A stretch of DNA of 64,000 nt from Sphingopyxis sp. (lineage in GTDB: Bacteria; Pseudomonadota; Alphaproteobacteria; Sphingomonadales; Sphingomonadaceae). Made by a program: the position numbers and the translations under genes. The first letter of the stretch is position 1; each line of letters opens with the position of its first letter. Positions 52,994 to 62,109 of the stretch are shown here, one piece after another. Location of the stretch: NCBI RefSeq assembly GCF_016793825.1, contig NZ_JAEULM010000002.1, forward strand, positions 153,976 through 217,975. Reading direction: 5' to 3'. The notes below the pieces were generated by a model that was not told the DNA's origin, made no database searches, and saw nothing but the letters and a program-made list of their open reading frames with translations.

Positions 52994-53674
52994 TTACTTC
53001 CGGTCGAGCCCGATGCTCTCAAGCGTCGCGCCGCTGCATTTGTCGGCTTCCTTCGTCTTGCCGTCGCCCGACAGCGCGCCGATCGCGAGGAAACCCGCGA
53101 CCACCGCAACGAGGAACGCGCCGGTGACCCAGATCAGATATTTGTCGATGAACGCCTTGATCGGCGCCCCGAACAGCCGGAACAGGATGCCAACGAGCAT
53201 GAAGGAAAAGGCCCGGCTGGCGAGGCTTGCCCACAGGAAGGTCCAGAAATTCATGTGGATGAAGCCGGCGGTGATCGTCAGCAGCTTGAACGGGATCGGC
53301 GTCGCGCCCTTGATGAGGATGATCTCGGCGCCGAATTCGCGCAGGTAACAGGCGGCCGGCGGAAAGGCGTCGGTCAACCCCAGCACGCCGAGCAGCCACA
53401 GCCCGACGCTCTCATACAGGAAATAGCCGATCGAATAGCCGAGCATCCCGCCCGCAACCGAGGCGAGTGTGCAGATGATCGCATAGCGCACCGCCTTCTT
53501 CGGGTTCGCGAGGCACATCAGCCCGAGCAACGGGTGCGGCGGGATCGGGAAGAAGCTCGCTTCGACGAATGATACCAGCGCCAGCCAGAACTCGGCATGC
53601 GGATGCGCCGATTTCTCCATCGTCCAGTTGTAGAGCCGCTGGACGATCGACGGCTTGCGAACGATTTCGGTCAT
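52994..53674 (-). CDS. YqaA/DedA-like SNARE-associated membrane protein
   Basis: A 226-residue membrane protein with about five helices and the family region EASFFPIPPHPLLGLMCLAN (about 39-58), GYSIGYFLYESVG, and GAEIILIKGATPIPFKLLTI (about 114-133). DedA-superfamily proteins handle lipid or proton balance across the membrane. Convergent with the tyrosine genes, three bases apart. Confidence 0.88.
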   Translation of the reverse strand: MTEIVRKPSIVQRLYNWTMEKSAHPHAEFWLALVSFVEASFFPIPPHPLLGLMCLANPKKAVRYAIICTLASVAGGMLGYSIGYFLYESVGLWLLGVLGLTDAFPPAACYLREFGAEIILIKGATPIPFKLLTITAGFIHMNFWTFLWASLASRAFSFMLVGILFRLFGAPIKAFIDKYLIWVTGAFLVAVVAGFLAIGALSGDGKTKEADKCSGATLESIGLDRK

Positions 53675-53767
53675 GCTGGTCCTTGGTTTGGGGTCAGGAT
53701 GACCACAGCTTTCCTATGCCGTTCGCTGCGAGCGAAGTCGAGACTGGAGCATCCTTCTTTCCTTTCT

Positions 53768-53845
53768 CGTCATCCCGGCGAAGGCCAGGATCTCATCGTC
53801 TCGGCCTGACGCACCGCCGAGATCCCGGCCTTCGCCGGGATGACG
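53768..53845. repeat. MITE-like intergenic hairpin element (CGTCATCCCGGCGAAGGCC type)
   Basis: A near-perfect inverted repeat: the left arm (53768-53794) and the right arm (53819-53845) pair over 27 bp with one mismatch; both end in CGTCATCCCGGCGAAGGCC or its complement. The loop is 24 bp. It lies 14 bp after the purH stop on that gene's downstream side. Confidence 0.75.
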
Positions 53846-53859
53846 GTTCGACGACGTCC

Positions 53860-55452
53860 TCAATGCCGGAAGTGGCGCATGCCCGTGAACACCATCGCCA
53901 GCCCCGCTTCGTTGGCCGCCGCAATCACCTCGTCGTCGCGGATCGAACCGCCCGGCTGGATGACGCAGGTCGCGCCCGCCTCGACCGCCGCCAGCAGGCC
54001 ATCGGCGAAGGGGAAGAAAGCGTCGCTCGCGACTGCGCTGCCGACGGTGCGGGGGCTCGCCCAACCATGCGATTCGGCGGCTTCGCGCGCCTTGACGGCG
54101 GCGATGCGTGCGCTGTCGCGGCGATTCATCTGTCCGGCGCCGATGCCCGCGGTCGAGCCACCCTTGGCATAGACGATCGCGTTCGATTTCACATGCTTGG
54201 CGATGGTCCAGGCGAACAGCGCATCGGTCAGTTCCTCCTCGGTCGGTGCGCGCTCGGTGACGACTTTCAGCTCGGCGCGCGAGATGCGGCCGTTATCGCG
54301 GCTCTGCGCGAGCCAGCCGCCGGCGATCGTCTTCATCATCAGCCCGCCGCGTGCGGGATCGGGCAGTTCGCCGGTGAGGAGAAGGCGGAGATTCTTTTTC
54401 TTCGCGAACACCGCGCGCGCGTCGGCGTCGGCATCGGGAGCACAGACGACTTCGGTGAAGATGCCGCTGATGAGTTCCGCTGTCGCGCCGTCGAGCGGCC
54501 GATTGACCGCGATGATGCCGCCGAACGCCGACACATCGTCGCACTTCAGCGCAGCGTCATAGGCTTCGGCGATCGTCGACGCGCTCGCGACGCCGCACGG
54601 GTTGGCATGCTTGACGATGACGCAGGTCGGATCGGCGTCGCGGAATTCGGCGACGAGTTCGAGCGCGGCATCGGCATCGTTGATATTGTTGTAGCTGAGC
54701 TCCTTGCCCTGAACCTGCTTGGCCTGCGCGATGCCGCGCGCGGCGGGGCCGGCGGGCAGGTAGAGCGCCGCCTTCTGATGCGGGTTCTCGCCATAACGCA
54801 GTTCGTTCGCGAGCTTGGCGGTCAGCGGCAGCGTGTCGGGGAACAGCTTGCCCTGATCGGCGAAGGCGAACCAGCTTGCGATCATCCCGTCATAGGTCGC
54901 GGTGTGCGCAAAGGCGGTCGCGGCAAGGCGCTTGCGTAGCGCCAACGTCGTGGCGCCGCCGTTGGCGTCCATCTCGGCGATGACGGCGGCATAATCCTCG
55001 GGCTCGGTGACGATGCCGACGAAAGCGTGATTCTTGGCGGCCGAGCGCACCATCGCGGGTCCGCCGATGTCGATATTCTCGATGATGTCGTCACGCGGTG
55101 CGCCCTTCGCGACGGTCGCCGCGAAAGGATAGAGGTTAACGACGACAAGATCGATCGCCCCGATCCCGTGCGCGTCCATCGCCGCGACATGGCGCTCATC
55201 GTCGCGCACCGCGAGGATGCCGCCATGAACCGTCGGGTGCAGCGTCTTGACGCGGCCGTCCATCATCTCGGGAAAGCCGGTGAGGTCGGCGACGTCGAGC
55301 ACGTCATGCCCCGCCTCGCGCAGCGCCTTCGCGGTGCCCCCGGTCGACACCAGCTCGACGCCGTGACGAACGAGCGCGGCGGCAAGGTCGGCGAGCCCCG
55401 CCTTGTCGCTGACGGACAGCAGGGCGCGGCGGACGGGAACGAGATCGGTCAT
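53860..55452 (-). CDS. purH: Bifunctional AICAR transformylase / IMP cyclohydrolase PurH
   Basis: A 530-residue enzyme. The N-terminal MGS-like cyclohydrolase domain has [31 protein letters not shown], and [15 protein letters not shown]; the transformylase domain has [36 protein letters not shown] and a C-terminal [11 protein letters not shown] and [13 protein letters not shown]. It performs the last two steps of IMP synthesis. ATG 55452 matches the family start. Confidence 0.97.
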   Translation of the reverse strand: MTDLVPVRRALLSVSDKAGLADLAAALVRHGVELVSTGGTAKALREAGHDVLDVADLTGFPEMMDGRVKTLHPTVHGGILAVRDDERHVAAMDAHGIGAIDLVVVNLYPFAATVAKGAPRDDIIENIDIGGPAMVRSAAKNHAFVGIVTEPEDYAAVIAEMDANGGATTLALRKRLAATAFAHTATYDGMIASWFAFADQGKLFPDTLPLTAKLANELRYGENPHQKAALYLPAGPAARGIAQAKQVQGKELSYNNINDADAALELVAEFRDADPTCVIVKHANPCGVASASTIAEAYDAALKCDDVSAFGGIIAVNRPLDGATAELISGIFTEVVCAPDADADARAVFAKKKNLRLLLTGELPDPARGGLMMKTIAGGWLAQSRDNGRISRAELKVVTERAPTEEELTDALFAWTIAKHVKSNAIVYAKGGSTAGIGAGQMNRRDSARIAAVKAREAAESHGWASPRTVGSAVASDAFFPFADGLLAAVEAGATCVIQPGGSIRDDEVIAAANEAGLAMVFTGMRHFRH

Positions 55453-55590
55453 GGAAAGGGCGGCCTTTGCAAGAGGGGAAAGACGCGGTCGCCCTAGGCG
55501 CGAAGGCGGGCAAGGGCAAGTATGCGAGGGCCCGGCCTGCCGCGCGCGCTGCCTCAAGGGCGTGATCGACTGGCTCGGGTCGCGGACCGT

Positions 55591-55619
55591 CCGTCATATT
55601 TCCGTAATTTGATCGTCAT
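55591..55619 (+). promoter_or_regulatory. PHO-box-like direct repeats upstream of the TonB receptor gene
   Basis: Three heptamers in exact 11-bp phase: CCGTCAT (55591-55597), CCGTAAT (55602-55608), TCGTCAT (55613-55619). PhoB boxes consist of CTGTCAT-type heptamers separated by 4 bp. A further CTGTCAC lies at 55646-55652. About 80 bp before the receptor start. Confidence 0.5.
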
Positions 55620-55697
55620 TCCGGCGCCATGTGCGTCGCCGCAAACTGTCACATGGTCTCCCTAGAGGCGCGGCAACGCAAACAGGGGGTTCCATTC

Positions 55698-58046
55698 ATG
55701 ATTCGTCGATTCAACCTGCATTCTGCCGTTCTCGCCATGGCCGCCGCGCTCGCGGCCGCCCCCGCATCGGCGCAGGATAGCGCACCGGTCGCCACCGACG
55801 ACGGCACGATCACGAGCGCGCAGGACATCGTCGTCCTCGGCAGCATCGGCTATCGCAACCGCAGCGAGACCGAAGCCGAGCCGGTCATCAGCTATGACAG
55901 CGAATATTTCCAGCGGTTCGAGCCGCTGACCGCAGGCGATGCGCTGAAACGCGTCCCGTCGGTGACCTTTCTGTCGGACGTCATCGAAAGCGACGGTGCG
56001 CGGCTTCGCGGCTTGCCGCCAGGCTATACCCAGATCCTGATCAACGGCGAAAAGGTGCCGGGGTCGAACGCCGACCGCAGCTTCTTTCTTGACCGCATTC
56101 CGGCTGAACTGATCGATCGCGTCGAGATCGTCCGCTCGTCGTCGGCGCGCCGCACCGGCGATGCCGTCGCGGGCACGCTCAACATCAAGCTGCGCGACGG
56201 ATATGAACTGGACGGAGGCTATATCCGCGCCGGTGGGCTTTATTTCGACGACAAGGAGTTCGAACCCAGCGTTGGCGGCGTGTTCGGCGCCCCGCTCGGT
56301 CCCGGGCGTATCCTGCTGGGCGGCAATTTCCAAGGCCGCCACAACCCGAAGAAAAAGCTGTCGCTGCGCTATGCCAACGAAGAGGATGCGAACGGCGATC
56401 CGACCAACGTGCCGGTGTTCGACAATCGCGAAGACCAAAGCGACGTGCGCGACGGCAAGGATTATTCGTTCAACGCGACCTATGACATCAAGGGCGACAC
56501 CACCGACCTGTCGATCAACGGCTTTTACGTCCATACCGACCGGACCGAGGACGAGCGTAGCTTTGAATATAACGACCGGACTGCCGTCAACGGGCCGGTC
56601 CGCGCAACACCTCCTGGAAATCTGACCGTCGACAATGCCAACGTCGCGCGGATCAATCAGGACAATTACAGCGTGAACGGCAAGCTTGCCCACCGCTGGT
56701 CGGCCGGCGAGACGAGCCTGAAAGTCGGTTACGCCTATTTCGACGAAGATCGGTTCGAAACCGAATATGAGGTCGAGTTCGACCGCGCGCTGCCGCGCTT
56801 TACCGGCGACCAGACGCGCAGCGGCATTACCGACAAGGAATTTTCGGTGCGACTGGAGCATGAAGTGGCGCTGGGCGAGACCGCCAAGCTGATATTCGGC
56901 GGGCTGTGGCAGGACAAGGATCGCGACACGGCAATCACCGAGGCCCCGCGCGACCGCTACAACCTGACCGCGGCCAATCGTCAGGGTTATGACCAGTTCG
57001 CCCGCAATCCGACCGAATTCGCCCGCACCTTCGGCGCGTTCGGTCCGGCGATCGGCGGCCTCAACACGATCGAGGAAAAACGCCTCGACGGCTTTGTACT
57101 CGTCGAAGGCGACATGCCCGGCGTGAAGTGGGAAGCCGGGGTGCGATATGAAACCACCGACCTCACCATCGACGATCTCACGGTTCCGGTGGCGATCCAG
57201 CGCACGACGAACGACTATGCGAAACTGCTTCCCTCGGCATCGGTGAAGATCGACGTCGGCGCGCGGGGTCGGATTACCGCATCGGCGGCGCGCACCAGCC
57301 GCCGTCCCGAATTCAACTATCTGTCGCCGGCGACACTGGAGGCAGAGCTTGGCGACAACGACCTCGTCGGCAACCCGCTGCTCGATCCCGAAACCGCCTG
57401 GGGCTTCGACCTCGGCTACGAACAGCGCCTCGGCCGTTCGGGCATCGCCGGGGTCAATTTCTTCTACCGCAAGGTGAACGACCTCATCGAACTCACCAAT
57501 ACCGGAGCCGTCGGTTCGGAAGGCGCGGGCACGTTTGTCTACAAGCCACTGAACGTCGGCGATGGCAAGGTGTGGGGCGTCGAGTTCGACATGTCGACCG
57601 ATCTCGGTTTCATCGGATTGCCCGACACCGGCGTGTTTGGAAACGTCTCGTGGCTCGACAGCCGGATCGTCGACCAGTTCGGCAAGCGCCGCTTCAACGG
57701 TCAGAGCGAATATGTCTATAACTTCGGGCTGATTCAGGACATTCCGTCGCTCGGCGCAGCGTTCGGCGCCACCTATCGCAAGCAGGGCGGCGCTTTCGAC
57801 CGCACCGTCGGCGAAGAGGTGCGCACCACTTACGGTGCCGACCTCGAAATCTTTGTCGAAAAGCGCTTCGGAAAAAGCTTCACGATCCGCGCGGTTGGAT
57901 CGAACCTGCTGAACGGCGCAAAGCGCGAAGCGTTCAACAAGTTCGACACGGTGGACCAGCAGAACGACCGGACCTTCATCGAATATGAGTTGGAGAAGGA
58001 AACCGCCGGTCCGGTGTTCCAGTTGATGGCGCGTTACGCCTTCTGA
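55698..58046 (+). CDS. TonB-dependent outer-membrane receptor
   Basis: A 782-residue receptor with signal peptide (AVLAMAAALAAAPASAQ), a plug domain at about 60-170 (LTAGDALKRVPSVTFLSD, LRGLPPGYTQILINGEKVPG, FFLDRIPAELIDRVEIVRS) and a beta-barrel ending in the required aromatic (LMARYAF). QDIVVLG just after the signal could serve as TonB box. Ligand unknown; a possible PHO box upstream points to a phosphorus source, which is inference. GGGGG lies 8 nt before ATG 55698. Confidence 0.93.
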   Translation: MIRRFNLHSAVLAMAAALAAAPASAQDSAPVATDDGTITSAQDIVVLGSIGYRNRSETEAEPVISYDSEYFQRFEPLTAGDALKRVPSVTFLSDVIESDGARLRGLPPGYTQILINGEKVPGSNADRSFFLDRIPAELIDRVEIVRSSSARRTGDAVAGTLNIKLRDGYELDGGYIRAGGLYFDDKEFEPSVGGVFGAPLGPGRILLGGNFQGRHNPKKKLSLRYANEEDANGDPTNVPVFDNREDQSDVRDGKDYSFNATYDIKGDTTDLSINGFYVHTDRTEDERSFEYNDRTAVNGPVRATPPGNLTVDNANVARINQDNYSVNGKLAHRWSAGETSLKVGYAYFDEDRFETEYEVEFDRALPRFTGDQTRSGITDKEFSVRLEHEVALGETAKLIFGGLWQDKDRDTAITEAPRDRYNLTAANRQGYDQFARNPTEFARTFGAFGPAIGGLNTIEEKRLDGFVLVEGDMPGVKWEAGVRYETTDLTIDDLTVPVAIQRTTNDYAKLLPSASVKIDVGARGRITASAARTSRRPEFNYLSPATLEAELGDNDLVGNPLLDPETAWGFDLGYEQRLGRSGIAGVNFFYRKVNDLIELTNTGAVGSEGAGTFVYKPLNVGDGKVWGVEFDMSTDLGFIGLPDTGVFGNVSWLDSRIVDQFGKRRFNGQSEYVYNFGLIQDIPSLGAAFGATYRKQGGAFDRTVGEEVRTTYGADLEIFVEKRFGKSFTIRAVGSNLLNGAKREAFNKFDTVDQQNDRTFIEYELEKETAGPVFQLMARYAF

Positions 58047-58054
58047 CGATGCGC

Positions 58055-58082
58055 GGCGGCGGGTCGTCCCTGACCCGCCGCC
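58055..58082. terminator. Hairpin between convergent TonB receptor and heparinase genes
   Basis: Perfect 11-bp arms GGCGGCGGGTC (58055-58065) and GACCCGCCGCC (58072-58082) around GTCCCT fill the 37-bp gap. It could serve both directions; neither side has a strong T-run. Confidence 0.6.
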
Positions 58083-58083
58083 G

Positions 58084-59847
58084 TCATCCGATGTGCTTGA
58101 ATATCCAGCCGATGCTGGCGCCGCCGGCCGGCGCGGAACCGGTGACGACAAGCTGTTCGGTCGGGTGCGGCCGGCCGTCACCGTCCACCCAAAGGCTTTC
58201 CTCGATCTCCAGTGTGCCTTCGGATGTGCGGAACTGCCACAGCGTGCCGCCCGAGATGCGCAGTAACGCGCCGAGTTTGTCGGCGGTCAGGCTGGCCGAC
58301 ATGTTGCGGCCGAGGTGAAAGCGCAGCGTGAATTTCTTGTCGCCCTTGCGCCGGCTGCGCGGGGCGGGGAGCAGCATGTCCTCGCCGCGCAATTCGCGGC
58401 CGTTAGGTGCAAGGATCAACAGGCGCCGATGGATCAGGCCGTGCCGCCGCGCATAACCGTCGTGGCTCATCTCGACGCGGCTGCCCTGCGGGGTTTCCCG
58501 CCGGTCGAGCTCGACTTCGGTCACGCCGCGGCCAAGCAGGCCGCTGGGCAGGATCGCGGTCGAATTGGTGTCGGCAATAGTCAGCGTCGAATGCGCCGCG
58601 GTGGTGCGCAGGCCGCGCGCCAGGTCGGCTGGAATCGTCGCGCCGGTCAGCGCCGCACCGCCGCAATTCACCACGATGCGATCCTCGCCATCGGATAGTT
58701 CGAAAGCGAGGGTCGATGCGCAACCGGCCTCGGTCACGCGCGCGATCGGCGGCGGTGCCGCGTCGGCGAGGACGACGACCTTGTTCGCGACGAGCCGTTG
58801 ATACCCCCAGTCGCGCGCCTGTTTCAGCGGGCGCGTGCGCACGCCGCTTGCCGCAACAACGGCCTGGATCTGATCGGCCGCAGTCGCGCCGCTGCCCTGC
58901 CAGCTTCCCATGCCGCCGTCGCTGTGGACAAGACCGAGCAGCGCGGGGACGGTCCGTGCGAGCGCCTCCTGCAGGAACGGCGGCACCTCGATACGGCGCA
59001 TGTCATAGACCCGCGCCAGCATCGACAGCGCCATGATCGCGTCGAGCTGGGCCTGCGGCGATCGCGCGATGTTGCCGCCGTCGGCGTAGAAGCTCGTCTC
59101 GATGACCTTGCGGAGTCCGGCCTCGCCGAAAACCTGCCGCGGTTCGCCGCCAGGCATCAGCAAGGACGCGGCGACGATGCCGATCCACGCCACGAGTTGT
59201 CCGGTGCCAGGGCGCGTCTTGTCGGCAACGCGGTCAAGGTGGCGCGCAGCACGGGCGAGGTGGTTGAGCACCGCCGAGCGATAGACGAGGTCGCTCGACG
59301 AGAGGATCAGCGGGGCGTGCGCCGCCCAGAAGAGGATGCGCCAACCGGTGTTGTCGGCGCGCCAGGCGGGTTCGCTGACGGCCTCTCCATGGGAGCCGAG
59401 CCAGTGACGTACCATCGCCTCGGCAATCGGCGCCCCGTCGGCGCGCGTGCCGGTGGCGGCAAGATCGCGCAGCCAGGCGAAGCTGTGGAGATAGTCGGCA
59501 AAGGTCGGGGCGACATCGAGCGCCGCGAAATCCAGCACCCCGAGCGAGAGGCGAAGGCCGCGATGGAGAAAATGGCCGGTGCGGATCGCGGTGCCCGCGC
59601 GCATGTCGCCCGGCACCGGATCGGCCGGCACGCCCAATAGCTTGAGCGGAAAGCGGCCTTTCAGATGCAGGGCGTGCAGAGGCGTGCGCCAGGTCAACCG
59701 GGTGATGTAATTGGCGACCCGGTCGCCCAGCGACAAACCCTTGTCGGCCGGCAGGCGGATCAGCCGCTTGCCGGGTTCGATGCTGTCGTCGATGGGCGGG
59801 GCGTCGTCGCCCGGATCGGGAATCGGACTGGACGGGGCAGAGGTCAA
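58084..59847 (-). CDS. Heparinase II/III family protein
   Basis: A 587-residue cytoplasmic-looking polysaccharide lyase-type protein. Helical N-domain (DRVANYITRLTWRTPLHALH, PTFADYLHSFAWLRDLA) and C-terminal beta domain (AAHSTLTIADTNSTAILPSG, SHDGYARRHGLIHRRLLIL, KFTLRFHLG). TTG 59847 is proposed as start because GGAGGGGAG lies 4-12 nt upstream; the in-frame GTG 59862 lies just before that site and 3 bp after rpe. Coupled with rpe, a pairing I associate with sphingomonads; substrate unknown. Confidence 0.9.
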   Translation of the reverse strand: MTSAPSSPIPDPGDDAPPIDDSIEPGKRLIRLPADKGLSLGDRVANYITRLTWRTPLHALHLKGRFPLKLLGVPADPVPGDMRAGTAIRTGHFLHRGLRLSLGVLDFAALDVAPTFADYLHSFAWLRDLAATGTRADGAPIAEAMVRHWLGSHGEAVSEPAWRADNTGWRILFWAAHAPLILSSSDLVYRSAVLNHLARAARHLDRVADKTRPGTGQLVAWIGIVAASLLMPGGEPRQVFGEAGLRKVIETSFYADGGNIARSPQAQLDAIMALSMLARVYDMRRIEVPPFLQEALARTVPALLGLVHSDGGMGSWQGSGATAADQIQAVVAASGVRTRPLKQARDWGYQRLVANKVVVLADAAPPPIARVTEAGCASTLAFELSDGEDRIVVNCGGAALTGATIPADLARGLRTTAAHSTLTIADTNSTAILPSGLLGRGVTEVELDRRETPQGSRVEMSHDGYARRHGLIHRRLLILAPNGRELRGEDMLLPAPRSRRKGDKKFTLRFHLGRNMSASLTADKLGALLRISGGTLWQFRTSEGTLEIEESLWVDGDGRPHPTEQLVVTGSAPAGGASIGWIFKHIG

Positions 59848-59865
59848 CGGTCTCCCCTCCACCGG

Positions 59866-60546
59866 TTACGCGCCGCCGCGCAGGCGCCGGATGTTGTCGG
59901 CGTAGGCGTCCGGGCCGCCCTTGAAGGTCGCGGTCCCGGCGACGAGAACGTCGGCACCCGCCGAAATTGCGAGCGGGGCGGTCGTCGCGTCGATCCCGCC
60001 GTCCACTTCAAGCCGGATGTCGCGGCCCGACTTGTCGATCGTCTTGCGCACCGCCTCGATCTTGCGAAGCTGGCTGGAAATGAAGCTCTGGCCGCCGAAG
60101 CCCGGATTGACGCTCATGATCAGCACAAGGTCGATCTCGTCGATCAGATAGTCGAGCATCTTCGCCGGGGTCGCGGGATTGAGCGAGACGCCGGCCTGCT
60201 TGCCGAGCGACTTGATGTGCTGGACGCTGCGGTGGATGTGCGGGCCTGCTTCGGGATGGACGGTGATGATATCGGCGCCCGCCGCGGCGAAAGCGTCGAG
60301 AAAATGATCGACCGGGCTGATCATCAGATGGACGTCGAAGGGCAAGGTCGAATGCGGGCGCAGCGCCTTCACGACCATCGGGCCGATCGTCAGGTTGGGC
60401 ACGAAATGACCATCCATCACATCGATATGAACCCAATCCGCCTCGGCAGCCTCGATCGCGCGCACTTCCTCGCCCAGGCGCGCGAAATCGGCGCTGAGGA
60501 TCGAAGGGGCGATGCGGACGGCGGGATTGGCGGCGGTCATGGACAT
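59866..60546 (-). CDS. rpe: Ribulose-phosphate 3-epimerase Rpe
   Basis: A 226-residue TIM barrel with [17 protein letters not shown] (about 12-28), [20 protein letters not shown] (metal ligands His and Asp, about 37-56), [13 protein letters not shown] (about 142), and EVDGGID (Asp). It interconverts ribulose 5-phosphate and xylulose 5-phosphate. First gene of an rpe-heparinase pair. Confidence 0.96.
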   Translation of the reverse strand: MSMTAANPAVRIAPSILSADFARLGEEVRAIEAAEADWVHIDVMDGHFVPNLTIGPMVVKALRPHSTLPFDVHLMISPVDHFLDAFAAAGADIITVHPEAGPHIHRSVQHIKSLGKQAGVSLNPATPAKMLDYLIDEIDLVLIMSVNPGFGGQSFISSQLRKIEAVRKTIDKSGRDIRLEVDGGIDATTAPLAISAGADVLVAGTATFKGGPDAYADNIRRLRGGA

Positions 60547-60668
60547 CGGCCTTAACCATCAACCCCTTGTGGGGCAAGCGGGGGCGGGCCGCGATCGGGG
60601 CGATATCCGAAAAATGCTGGCGTAGGGCGGTCCCGTCTGGCTCCGCACCGTCCGATGCCTGCACGCCA

Positions 60669-60911
60669 CTATTGCCAGCGCCAACCGCCTTCGGTCTTGG
60701 CACGATAGAGCGGCATGGGCGCGAGTCCGGCGAGCACAACAGCTAGCACCATCGCCATGGGATGGTTCCGCAGCAGCACCGAGACTCCGGCAATGAGCGT
60801 GATATGCGTCACCAGCATCACCCAACCTTGCCAGCGGATCGGCAAGCCGGTGCCATAGCCACGACGCTTGGGTGCGAACCAGGGATGGCCGTCGAAAATC
60901 AGATGCATCAT
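60669..60911 (-). CDS. Small two-helix membrane protein, last gene of the SPFH operon
   Basis: An 80-residue protein with two hydrophobic segments (WVMLVTHITLIAGVSVLL and MAMVLAVVLAGLAPMPLY) and basic flanks. Its ATG overlaps the hydrolase stop (ATGA at 60908-60911), so it belongs to the SPFH-RHH-hydrolase operon. No family recognised; a partner of the SPFH protein is a reasonable guess. Confidence 0.75.
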   Translation of the reverse strand: MMHLIFDGHPWFAPKRRGYGTGLPIRWQGWVMLVTHITLIAGVSVLLRNHPMAMVLAVVLAGLAPMPLYRAKTEGGWRWQ

Positions 60912-61897
60912 GGGCGGGGTTCTCCGCGTGGCGGCGCGCCCACGAATGCCGCAATGGCATCGACCAGCGTGACGTCGATGGGCAGGGTGGGGTCGGAATA
61001 GGTCGCGATATTGGCGACCCGCCCTTCGCCGGCAATCTGCTTCAGCGTGTGGGTCATGCCCGCGATCAGCAGCAGTCGGGCGTCGGGCCGCGCGGCGCCG
61101 AGCGCTTCGGCGTCGACGCGGCTCACCTGCATGTCGGCCAGGCCGGAGACGATCAGCACCGGCTTCGCGGTTTGCGCGATCAGCTTCACGGGGTCGCGGT
61201 GAAACAGGTCGATCAGATAATCCTGGATCGCGGGATTGAAGAGACCTTGCGCCAGCGCCGGATGCATCGTGGTGACATCGACATGCTGCCCGGCTGCAAG
61301 CGCGTCGATCGCACGATTGGCGTCGGCCATCAGGGGCGCATTGGCGGGATTGGCCGCAAGCTGTTCGCGCATCACCACGTCGAGCGTCCGTCCCGCCGTG
61401 GCGATGAGGATGATACCGCAAACGTCGGGACTTGCTGCCGCTGTCAACGCGACGAGCCCGCCTTCACTGTGTCCCGCCAACCAGATGCAGCGGGCGCCCG
61501 TCTTGTCGCGCAGCGCCTTCGTCCAGGCGAGGGCGTCGGCGGCGTAATCGTCGATCGTGACCTGATTGGGATTGGTTGTGGCAGCCCTGCTGCCCGCGAT
61601 GCCGCGCTTGTCAGCGCGCGCGCTCGATATGCCTTTTGCGGCCAGCGCCTCGGCAAGCAATCGATAGCTGGCGGCGGACACCCCGGCCGGGCTGTTGCCG
61701 TCGCGGTCGGTTGGGCCCGATCCGGGAAGGATCAGCACGACCGGCGCATCGAGCGGATCGGCGATCAGCAGCGTCCCGGCGATGGGGCCATCGGGACCGC
61801 GCACCGCTATCTCGACCGGGCGGGGCGCGGCGCTTGCGGGTGAGGCGGCCAGGCCGGCGATCGCGATCAGCACAGCCAGAATGGGCGTCGTCTTCAT
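60908..61897 (-). CDS. Exported alpha/beta-fold hydrolase
   Basis: A 329-residue serine hydrolase with signal peptide (PILAVLIAIAGLAASPASA). The nucleophile elbow is WLAGHSEGGLVAL (Ser at about 148), the oxyanion region VVLILPGSGPTDRDGN at about 53-68, and the likely catalytic His in IAGMTHTLKQ near residue 283. Substrate unknown (esterase or peptidase). Coupled by ATGA overlaps to the RHH gene upstream and a small membrane protein downstream. Confidence 0.88.
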   Translation of the reverse strand: MKTTPILAVLIAIAGLAASPASAAPRPVEIAVRGPDGPIAGTLLIADPLDAPVVLILPGSGPTDRDGNSPAGVSAASYRLLAEALAAKGISSARADKRGIAGSRAATTNPNQVTIDDYAADALAWTKALRDKTGARCIWLAGHSEGGLVALTAAASPDVCGIILIATAGRTLDVVMREQLAANPANAPLMADANRAIDALAAGQHVDVTTMHPALAQGLFNPAIQDYLIDLFHRDPVKLIAQTAKPVLIVSGLADMQVSRVDAEALGAARPDARLLLIAGMTHTLKQIAGEGRVANIATYSDPTLPIDVTLVDAIAAFVGAPPRGEPRP

Positions 61898-62100
61898 GCG
61901 ATATCCTTTCCGGGTGGCCGCCCGCGCCGGGCAGGCGTGGGCGGCTTGACGGTCACGCCGCGCCGGGCCAGCGCTTCGCGCAGCAAAATCTCGATCTCGG
62001 CATTGGCGCTGCGCAGCTCGGCGCCTGCCATCCGCTCGATCGCGGCATAGAGCGCCGGATCGAGACGGAGGGCAAAGGCTTTCTTGGGCTGCGCAGCCAT
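61894..62100 (-). CDS. Arc/CopG-type ribbon-helix-helix protein with AT-hook-like tail
   Basis: A 68-residue protein: beta strand KAFALRLDPALYAAIERMAG, then SANAEIEILLREALARRG, the ribbon-helix-helix pattern of Arc-type repressors. The C-terminus PARRGRPPGKD contains the RGRP core of an AT-hook. Nine bases after the SPFH stop and overlapping the hydrolase start by 4 nt. No toxin partner is visible. Autoregulation through the AT-rich dyad upstream of the operon is inferred. Confidence 0.85.
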   Translation of the reverse strand: MAAQPKKAFALRLDPALYAAIERMAGAELRSANAEIEILLREALARRGVTVKPPTPARRGRPPGKDIA

Positions 62101-62109
62101 CGTCGGGCC

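Noticed and set aside
55662-58181. An 839-codon open frame antisense to the TonB receptor gene
   Set aside because: It is a codon-bias shadow in GC-rich DNA: no signal, domain or ribosome site, and the plus-strand receptor is unmistakable.
61894-62100. A toxin-antitoxin pair involving the ribbon-helix-helix gene
   Set aside because: Neither neighbour looks like a toxin: one is an SPFH scaffold and the other a signal-peptide-bearing alpha/beta hydrolase.
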